DNA of 64,000 nucleotides, taken from assembly GCA_963978545.1 (NCBI GenBank), contig OZ021729.1:86098670-86162669 (forward strand), given 5' to 3'. The DNA comes from Linyphia triangularis. Lineage: Eukaryota > Arthropoda > Arachnida > Araneae > Linyphiidae. Shown one piece after another: positions 56,291 through 64,000 of the stretch. The notes under the pieces were generated by a model. The model was given only the letters and a program-made list of their open reading frames with translations, was not told the DNA's origin and searched no databases. Positions within the stretch are counted from its first letter, which is position 1. Each line of letters opens with the position of its first letter. A program made the position numbers and the translations under genes.

Positions 56291-58903
56291 TTTTTTTTAG
56301 AAAACTCACTATACGCTCCATGAAAATCATTATTCATGTGGTATTTCAGTGACCCAAGTTCATTATGATGACGTGACTGGATGTGACAATTACTTTCTGC
56401 AATTGTAATGTAGGCAAACATTACTTACAATCCGCCTTGAAGGTACAGTTTAAAAACAGATTAAGAAGACTAGGCGCTTGGTAATTTTCACTAGGTGGCG
56501 TATAGTACGGCATAATCTTTAGAATATGGAGTATCACAACTGTACGTATACCGAGTGTTTATACTTTAAGTTCTCGGCTGTATGGAGCTTGTAGAAACCA
56601 ACAGGTAGAGATAAACATTTTGAGTACGTACGTTTTGGGGAAACGTTACCTGAAGTGAAGATTTTTAATTCTTATTTTTCACACTATTATATGTACTCTT
56701 AGTTATGAGCACCCTATGTGTGCATACAATAAACCTGCGTTTGTTGTAAATTGATGAAGATTCGATGCTGGGGTGAAATGCTGTCCAGAGGCTGTATTTA
56801 TAGCGCATTACTCACTGTAAAAAAAAACCGTCACTTATACGGAAATTCCCAGTATTATCAACGGTTTAAATCCGTAAATCTGAATTTACGGTTTAAAGCA
56901 GTTTTCGTAGGCAAGGTTACAGTTAATAACCGTCATTCACCAAGAATCGCTCTCTGCGCATGCGCATTACTTCTTCCTTCGAAAACGACGCCGAGCATGT
57001 TTGTTTTGAAAGAAAGTGGCTTCTTTGGTAAGTTTCTTTTCATTATAATGATCAATTAAGCATTCATATCAATCATTCATCATAATCATTTATCAATTAA
57101 TTTGCTATGAAATTCTAAATTAATGTATGTACATAAAATTACATCAGAATCAGAAAATGTTTATTTTATTGAATGTAAACAAAAACAGCGATGTTGTTCT
57201 ATTGTTTTTCTGAAACATATGCGTGTGATATAGAATATTGTACGTAATATTTCACGAGTTTGTAAGAGTTGTAAAACTAAATGAAGTTTAATTAACTGCA
57301 TTGGCTATCATTTAGAAATGTGCTCTTTAGTTTTGTAATAACTTTTGAATGTTTTGGCACAAATTTTGCAAATGAAACTTCGGAAGATCAGATTTGATAT
57401 CTGAGAATTAAAATTTTATTTAAAAATTACTTACTACAGATGTAGTTTAGGACATTTTTTGGGGGCGATTTTATTTGTTATTTTTTTCTTCTGGGTAATT
57501 GTAGTTTTTGTCAAAGAGTTTTATTTTAAGTTATATTTTATACTTTATTTGTTTTGTTTTTTTCAGGAAAAATGCAGTTTGTAACAATGGGTTTTTATTT
57601 TAAGTTAGCATACTTTAATTTTATTACTTATATTTTAATTTGATTTTATTATTGTTTATGTTTTAACTTATTCAGTTACCATGTTTTTGATTTTTTTTAT
57701 CGCCAAATGCCCTACTACATCTGTTCCATTGTGTGAAGTTTCAGTCAAACGACACTGCAGTTTCATTGCGATTGTTTCAAATCAAAGTCTGCTGGGATTG
57801 CCTTAGAAATCACTTGGGAACATTTTCAGTCTCTTACATGGCACCTACCGCCTTTGACTGAAGAAAATCATGTTCCTCAAGATTAGATAGCTTATTTGTC
57901 AAGACAAGATCATCTGTCATAAATGTTATCGTACTTGGTCACTGGCAAAAGTAAGGGAAGGGCTGGTGATCTTTGGGATTGAATTAATTGCAAAACAGAT
58001 TTTTAAAATGTTGCTGTTTTCAAGTACTATAGCATTGGTGTGATGATATAGCCTTTCAATGCAGGGGTTAAAAGACCTCTTCATTTTATGAAATGTGTTA
58101 GTTGAATTAATGTAAAATTCTTTAAAAACGTAGCTAAAAAATGAACCTACGTTTGTGAGCAAAGAAAAAAGATTTTCTTTCAATAAATTTTTTTTTTTTA
58201 GCGTTAACGGATAGTAGTAATTGAGAATTTCTAATCCATTCCTTCCGCAAATTATCGTTTTATCGCTTATAACATTAAACGCCATGAACCTAATGATATA
58301 ATAAGAAATAGTGTTGTGTGAAATATTGAGTCTTTATTTTAAGGAGATAAACTTAAATTTTATTTTTGAAGGAGATTAATCCATTTATCCCATCCCTAGA
58401 CTACCCAATTGATGTGCAGATCCATATTTCAAAATAAGGTTTTTAAAAGATGATTTCATGCTAGCTAGTTCATTTGACTCTTTTCACGAGTGTAAATATA
58501 TGTACATAAGGATGACAAATTTTACAATATTTTTCATATTTTGTACAGTTTATTGGAATTTTTCAAAAAGAAACTACCAGTTGTGCTGAATGCCTTGCTG
58601 TACAGCAGTTTTATCGCTGGCTTCTAACAACTCCTTAGACTTTAAAAGTTCTCTGCACTTTTCAGGTAAACTATCGAGATTCTTTTATTTTAGATAGGAT
58701 TTAGGGACAAATACAACTCTATTTATTTGAAGTGAGAATACTGTTGGAATAAATTTTAGTGCTTTTAGAATAAATTTACTTAGTGTATTATAATTAGAAT
58801 TAAACATTTTTATTTCTTGCAACGTTCAGTGGTAAGCTAAGTTTTATAAGAACTTGCTTGTTTCACCTTTGTTAGAGGTGCTGTACTTAAATAACACTAA
58901 TAT

Positions 58904-59322
58904 AGAGTGGCCACAGAACCAGGAAAACTTGGAAATCGGGAAAATGTCAGGGAACTCTCTCATTCTGGAAAAAATCAGGGAATTTTTTAAAATTTCACAG
59001 AAATCAGGGAAATTTTCTTTGTTCTGAAGACACGTTTTCCTGATCATCCACATTTTGGCGCCATTTACCCAGAGAATTGTGGCGGTAATCGTTGAAAATG
59101 TAATGTTTCGGAATAATTTGAACTTTTCATTACCGCCAAAACTATTTTTAAAAAATTGGCACGTTATCTCTTTAGCTAACATGTTCTATTTGATCAGGAT
59201 GTCTACACTTCTGGATAAGTTGGGGAAATTGGATAAAAAGTTTGCCATAAAATCGGGGAATATTTTCAGAAATCCATCATGGAAATCAGGGAACTTTTTT
59301 TCGTAAATTTTGTGGCCACCCG
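58904..59322. mobile_element. MITE family D, copy D3, complete
   Basis: Ends 'gagtggccacagaacc' and 'attttgtggccaccc', inverted over 'gtggccaca'. The central palindrome-like pair 'ggcggtaat'/'attaccgcc' is intact. Best-preserved copy of the family. Confidence 0.7.
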
Positions 59323-59559
59323 GTAATAGTAGTTTTGATAATCTGCTATCATTTACATACAAGTGTTTATTTCATTTACTATTTGAGGTTTGTTTTAAAA
59401 TAGTTTTGCTTTTGTGAATGCTAATTATGACATTAGTATTGTTACAGAGCTATGTTAGTGGCATTTAAAAAGCTTAAACACTGGTTGTAATTGCACATAA
59501 AAGTTACCAATGCATATAAAGGATTTATATTAAAAACTTTATTTTGATCTGTATCACAG

Positions 59560-59790
59560 GTGCTTCTGGGTATGAATCCAGACAAAGGCTCAGTCACCGC
59601 AATGATGTTTCGATACCTGCTCTACCACAACCACGGGTCCCAGAGACGCCCAAGAGAACGTCCCCCAAAGCATAATACCGCCACCACCGGCCTGAGGGAG
59701 CACTGTACATGACCTACTGTACATTGAGGGAGCAACTGTTCGCCTGAAAGACGGCGTATCCGGACTCGGCCATCTGACCAGGCAACTCGA
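59560..59790 (-). pseudogene. Tc1-like transposase fragment
   Basis: On the minus strand, two frames give pieces of a Tc1-type DDE transposase. 'DGRVRIRRLSGEQLLPQC' comes first (about 59774-59720), then after a frameshift 'GGGGIMLWGTFSWASLGPV' (about 59690-59635). The motif G-G-x-M-x-W-G-x-F-S-W-x-x-L-G-P is characteristic of the central catalytic part. No ends and no helix-turn-helix are present. Dead fragment wedged against a LINE tail. Confidence 0.7.
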
Positions 59791-59817
59791 TCAGGCCGAT
59801 ATCCTTGCTAAGGAGAA

Positions 59818-60640
59818 TTGCAGGATTTCAACATCTCCCTCTTCCACGCTTACTTTTTTGGAATTGTACTCTCTGGAAAAATCAAAGATCTCGGAGGAGT
59901 GGAAAACACCCCAACCCATAATTGGTACAAGGGCTCAAAACCGGGTTTGTCCCTTGACCTCCCGTGTGACAGACATACCCGGACTGTTCTATCAAGGCTT
60001 GCTAGCGGTCACATCAAGTGCCTAACTTTCAACGAGGGCACGAAAACCTTTGCCACCTGCACCAAGTGCCAAAATCATCAGACCTCTCCTGAGCACCTCT
60101 TGGATTGCATTGGACTATCTAAGGAGGATCTCTTTGTCACGCACTCTGGTCACCAAGAAAGAACAGAGGTGAGTTCAAAGATTGCATTGGGTTTATTGTT
60201 TACACTGCAAGCATAAGCAACGGGCCGCCAAACCGAGGGGGAAGTAGTGAACTTCTTACGCTTACCGGGGCTGGTTGCGGCAGCGATTCCAAGGCAGTGA
60301 CAGCTTTTCCGGTACACTTTACGTCAGGTCCACCGACCAGCGGTAACCTAAACACCAACTCGGTGTATCCTACAGGCTAACTGAGCCTAAACATAAAACT
60401 AAAAAAAACCAGCAAGCAGCCCCGAAGACCTTAACTAGCTGCTTTTATTTACCAGGCCGCTTGGACATGCGCTCTCGCCGATGTTGTGGCTGACCAATCA
60501 AGGTGAAGATGTGCAGAAGAGGTGCGCATGTCAGGTTGAACCGTCACATCTTTAGCAATCCTCTCCTAGTCTTCGACTTCCTTTTAGTCAACGAACTCGT
60601 GGATCAGACAGTGGGGATTAGCAACAACAACAACAGGCAA
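59818..60640 (+). pseudogene. LINE 3' end (RNase H remnant) with a 410-bp insertion
   Basis: The frame from about 59880 reads 'PTHNWYKGSKPGLSLDLP', 'VLSRLASGHIKCLTFNEG', then 'CTKCQNHQTSPEHLLDCIG' and 'LSKEDLF': the same RNase H/zinc-knuckle family as at 10480-10830. The end of the protein ('NPLLVFDFLLVNELVD') resumes at about 60555, so roughly 60136-60545 is foreign. The 3' tail is 'agcaacaacaacaacag'. The inserted 410 bp are GC-richer and not recognised; 'gtcac' occurs at both junctions. Confidence 0.7.
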
Positions 60641-61105
60641 CTCGCTCCCACACACAGAAGTAAGTGAAAGAATGATTCTTCAGACTCTCCAGCAGCAGTT
60701 AAATACCACTTCCACCTGATCACGTGCCTTCCACGTCATCCAGGCGAGTTCATTGCAAAATGTAGGGGTGGTCATCTTTCAATTTTAACTTAATTTTCTT
60801 ATGTGAATACATTGAATTATTAGCCTTTAAAAAATTTTTAAGTATGTTTACTGTGGTAATTTGGACATTTTATAAGATGGTGATTTTGTAGAGTCATAAT
60901 TATTCAGATATAACTTGCATTGGTCAATTTTGAAAATTTATTAGATGTGTTCAATAATTTGTACATTCCGCAATCTAAATTTTTCCTTTTCGTATATTTT
61001 GCATATTTTTCTAAACTGAAAAATTAATAATGATTTTCATATGGCCTTAAAAGTTGCTGCAGCTTGTATTGATTGATATGATTAATTATTCCTAGAAATT
61101 TTTTA
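60641..61105. other. AT-rich gene-free stretch
   Basis: Contains one diverged half-unit of the following 139-bp repeat near 60925-60960. No gene. Confidence 0.4.
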
Positions 61106-61601
61106 ATATTTTGTTTATTAAATAAAGTAATCTGAACCACTTTTCATTCGTGTGTATTGAAATTTTATAATTATGTATACTTTTATACTGTCAATTTTGA
61201 AAATTTATTAAATATGTTTAATAATTATTAGATGTGTTTCAATAATATTTTGTTTATTAAATAAAGTAATCTGAACCACTTTTCATTCGTGTGTATTGAA
61301 ATTTTATAATTATGTATACTTTTATACTGTCAATTTTGAAAATTTATTAAATATGTTTAATAATTATTAGATGTGTTTCAATAATATTTTGTTTATTAAA
61401 TAAAGTAATCTGAACCACTTTTCATTCGTGTGTATTGAAATTTTATAATTATGTATACTTTTATACTGTCAATTTTGAAAATTTATTAAATATGTTTAAT
61501 AATTATTAGATGTGTTTCAATAATATTTTGTTTATTAAATAAAGTAATCTGAACCACTTTTCATTCGTGTGTATTGAAATTTTATAATTATGTATACTTT
61601 T
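61106..61601 (+). repeat. Tandem array, unit 139 bp, about 3.6 nearly identical copies
   Basis: The phrase 'tctgaaccacttttcattcg' starts at 61131, 61270, 61409 and 61548, exactly 139 bp apart each time. I see no differences between the full units. The array is AT-rich with 'tttattaaataaagtaa' and ends near 'atacttttattatgtg'. Its sameness suggests recent expansion, or an assembly effect. Confidence 0.92.
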
Positions 61602-62164
61602 ATTATGTGTATTGAAATAAAATTATATTTTTATCAAATTTAATTTGTTTTACTTAATACTTATATATATACACAGTGTCATAAAATACATTTAAATCCT
61701 GTCGCGTTAAAAAATATTTTGAAAGTTAGTAAATTATTGCATTTTTTTAATGTTTTAATCAAATTGAAAGTCTAGGTAATCATAGTATAGATAACCAAAT
61801 AAATATATTATTATAGTTTGATATAAGAAAAGACTGATAGCTATTAATAAATTATTTTGTGTTACATGCTCATTTTGTGATATATTTTTTACCTTTCTAT
61901 TTATGTTGAAGGATTACCTTATTGCTTCGGAATTTTTTTTTGTTTTAATTTATAATGGGACATAGAATATTTTGCTGTGATACAGAATTGTACTTTAATT
62001 TTTATGATTTTCATCCATTGAATATGGTCATTATTACTAACAAAACCTTTAGCAGAACACAAATGCCTTCTTGATATTGTAAACTGTGTTTAATACTAAA
62101 ATTAATCATATATTTTGTGGCAGAAGCTTTTCCATCTACAATTGTTTCTTAATATTTTGCAAAA
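61602..62164. other. AT-rich gene-free stretch
   Basis: No gene or repeat partner was recognised. It lies between the 139-bp array and the subterminal repeat array. Confidence 0.4.
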
Positions 62165-62765
62165 GCAAACCGTTCACTTACATTTGTAAACCTTTTTTGT
62201 CACTGGAAGTTTTTGTGTAAAATAGAGAAAAACTTCGCTTATAGGGGTAAACTGTTTCTTATACAGAAAAATTTCTGTGTATTTTATATGAAATTTATTG
62301 CAGAAAGTTTCCGTGTACTTTACGGGGGAAATTGTATTTTATATGGAATTGACCTTATTCAACACAGAAATTCTGTTTATTTTACAGGTGGAAATTGCAT
62401 TTTGTATGGAATCAACGTACTTAATACAGGAAATTTTAATTTATTTTACGGGAGTAAATTATTTTGTATGAAATTACCGTATTTAATACGGAAAGTTTAT
62501 GTTTATTTTACGGGGGATCAATGTTAGTAACCAGTCAATAACCGTTTTTAATACGAAAAGTTTCCGTTTATTTTACGGGAGAAAACTGTATTTTGTACGG
62601 AATGACCGTAATTATTACTGAAAGTTTCCGTTCATTTTACGGGAAAAAACCGTTGCAATCAGTCAAAAACCGTATTTAATACGGAATGTTTCCGTATTTT
62701 TTACGGTTTTAAACTGGCGACCCAGCTGCCAGTTTAAAACCGTAAATTTGACGGGATTTTTTTTG
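62165..62765. repeat. Subterminal repeat array of the CACTG element
   Basis: About eight diverged units of 60-75 bp carry 'tttattttacggggg', 'tgtattttatatggaat' and 'aatacggaaagtttccgt'. Units become sharper toward the terminus. The array closes with the palindrome 'aaactggcgac' / 'gctgccagttt' and 'aaaccgtaaatttgacggg'. Such arrays are where CACTA-type DNA-binding proteins attach in the known families (inference here). Confidence 0.65.
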
Positions 62766-62795
62766 CAGTGCTCAACAAAATCCTTTCGTCGAAAA

Positions 62796-62970
62796 GCCGA
62801 CCAAACGGTATAGTGGTTAGCGTGCTAGCTTCTGGACCGCGAGGTTGCGCATTCCGAGTCGAGTGTTTAGGTATGGGTGTTTGTAAATGTATGTTGGCTT
62901 GTCTAATGACGAATGTTTCGGCGCGCCCTCGTGTTGCTGACGGCGCCAGATAATCTGAATACAACCAACC
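62796..62970 (+). mobile_element. SINE family A, deleted subfamily, copy 1
   Basis: Lacks 'attata' in the middle ('cggcgcgccctcgtg' where others read 'cggcgcattatagccctcg'). The B box is decayed ('gcgcattccgagtcg'). The target duplication is 'tttcgtcgaaaa(g)' (62784-62795 and 62971-62983). Inserted just outside the CACTG terminus. Confidence 0.9.
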
Positions 62971-62983
62971 TTTCGTCGAAAAG

Positions 62984-63675
62984 TGAACACGAAGTCTTCA
63001 AAAGTGTAACCTTAATTTTTTTCTTGAACCTAGTTTATTACACAGAATTTGTAGTGGCAGAAATATATGCTGCATATAATTTTGTAAAATAGCTTGACCA
63101 TAATGGTTCCAACTAAGTTTGGCTGAAATGAATGAAACGGGTGCATCTGAAGGTGATAGTCAAACATCGTATATACGATGTTTGGCCTTTCTCATACATC
63201 TGTTTGTCGTTTTAACTTACACAATTAAGTAGATTGTTATAGGCTTCCTAGTCGGTGGAATAATTTCGTGTTTTAAATCTGATTTAGCTGAGTAGTTCGC
63301 TTCTCTTGCAGAATTACAAATTATATGTTTAAAGATAGAACGACTTGGGTGTTATAAGTAAGATCCCTTCTCAAATGTGTATTATAGAACAATGTGCACG
63401 TCAAACACAATTAGCAGTAAGCTATTCATCCTTAGCAATGCTTCAGTGTTTGCAATTATTGAATTAAAAACGCCGAAATGTCCTCTTTTTTTGATCGGGA
63501 ATGATGCCTCAAATTTACAATATTCTGTCAAGTTTATCTTTTTTTTCTTGCTAAGTACTAGGTGGCTAAAATACTACAAAGACACCACTTGTAGCTTCAA
63601 ATCGTGGGATTTCTTGTTTTAAATCGCGTACAATTAGCGAAAACAATTTTTTAGTTAGCTTTTAAAAGTGGATTC
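62984..63675. other. Gene-free stretch
   Basis: Contains the palindrome 'catcgtatatacgatg' near 63167-63182. An 81-codon frame at 63377-63622 has no ATG support or domain. Confidence 0.4.
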
Positions 63676-63686
63676 CTCCAGAAAGT

Positions 63687-63861
63687 ATGCCGACCAAACG
63701 GTATAGTGGTTAGCGTGCTAGCTTCCAGACCGCGAGGTTGCGGGTTCCGAGTCCCGTGTTAGGCATGAGTGTTTGTAAATGTATGTTGGCTTGTCTAATG
63801 ACGAATATTTCGGCGCGCCCTCGTGTTGCTGACGGCGCCAGATAATCCGAAAACAACCAAT
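63687..63861 (+). mobile_element. SINE family A, deleted subfamily, copy 2
   Basis: Shares the 'attata' deletion with the copy at 62796 but has a better tRNA-like head. The perfect target duplication is 'ctccagaaagt' (63676-63686 and 63862-63872). Confidence 0.9.
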
Positions 63862-63905
63862 CTCCAGAAAGTGACATTGGCGCAATTCAGTGTTGAATGT
63901 TTAAA

Positions 63906-64000
63906 CAGGCTTCCCACGGTCATTGGAAGTTAAAGGTCCTTAAAAGTAATTCGAAATGCTTCGAGTTCCCTAAAAGTCATTAATTTCTTCTGATGTTTTA
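63906..64000. mobile_element. hAT-like MITE, cut by the window edge
   Basis: Opens 'caggcttcccacggtcattg', like the element at 51561-51923 ('cagggttcccacggtcattg'), and continues with 'ccttaaaagt' words. The right end lies outside the window. Confidence 0.6.

Larger units (their letters stand above)
56813..62770. mobile_element. 6-kb unit with CACTG termini (CACTA/EnSpm- or Chapaev-like)
   Basis: The left end 'cactgtaaaaaaaaaccgtc' and the inverse of the right end 'cactgcaaaaaaaatcccgt' match over about 20 bp. Both are followed inward by many copies of 'acggaaa', 'tttccgt', 'ttttacgg' and 'ccgtaaa', i.e. subterminal repeats as in CACTA-type transposons. The flanking dinucleotide CT occurs on both sides. 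The interior holds later arrivals (MITE D3, Tc1-like and LINE fragments, a tandem array) and no recognisable transposase. It could instead be two separate non-autonomous copies that happen to face each other. Confidence 0.5.

Noticed and set aside
57926..58285. 119-codon minus-strand frame as a transposase or host gene
   Set aside because: No recognisable motif, low-complexity AT-rich codons and no splice or start context; left unexplained within the CACTG unit.
61106..61601. CRISPR-like or regulatory repeat array
   Set aside because: Whole 139-bp units repeat without spacers, so it is simple satellite-type DNA.

Overview
The window looks like nuclear DNA of an arthropod, most likely a spider. 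It is AT-rich, genes are sparse, and transposons are nested several layers deep. Three things point to spiders, all inferred from family knowledge: a MATH-BTB (speckle-type POZ-like) gene of the kind that is greatly expanded in spiders, non-LTR retrotransposon RNase H tails of a type common in spider genomes, and a spliced ZMYM1-like hAT transposase. Nothing suggests a prokaryote, organelle or CRISPR locus.

Host genes. The only intact protein-coding gene is the intronless MATH-MATH-BTB gene on the + strand, with its ATG at 7189 and stop at 8641-8643. Two further places look like first coding exons of spliced genes. One at 24513-24594 (+) has a signal peptide, a consensus donor and a GC-rich upstream region, with a phase-compatible candidate second exon at 26083-26177. 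The other, at 15361-15435 (-), is weaker. The AT-rich 24.6-29.5 kb stretch would be intron or intergenic.

Layout. 0-6 kb: foldback families A and B, nested in each other and around repeat R-I. 5.9-6.8 kb: a Tigger/pogo remnant. 7.2-8.6 kb: the MATH-BTB gene. 9-15 kb: a hAT-like MITE, a degenerate tandem repeat, a LINE tail, a palindromic piggyBac-like MITE, R-I and R-II copies and a second piggyBac-like MITE. 15.7-17.6 kb: a hAT MITE, two SINEs and a Tigger remnant. 17.8-23.5 kb: a complete but broken autonomous-type hAT element with an 8-bp target duplication, itself interrupted by a 902-bp non-autonomous hAT. 24-30 kb: candidate gene start and unique-looking DNA. 30-56 kb: five solo LTRs of one family, SINEs, MITEs and R-I/R-II/R-III repeats. 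56.8-62.8 kb: a 6-kb unit with CACTG termini and a subterminal repeat array, enclosing a Tc1-like fragment, a LINE tail and a 139-bp tandem array. 62.8-64 kb: two SINEs and the start of a hAT MITE that runs off the window.

Thirteen tRNA-derived SINE copies fall into two families (A: 11 copies; B: 2), nearly all with recognisable target-site duplications. The nesting gives a relative insertion order. R-I is older than the piggyBac-like MITEs and SINE-B inserted in it. The large hAT is older than the small hAT inside its transposase. Family A is older than the family B copies in or beside it. Most other open frames are short, lack start context, or lie inside repeats.
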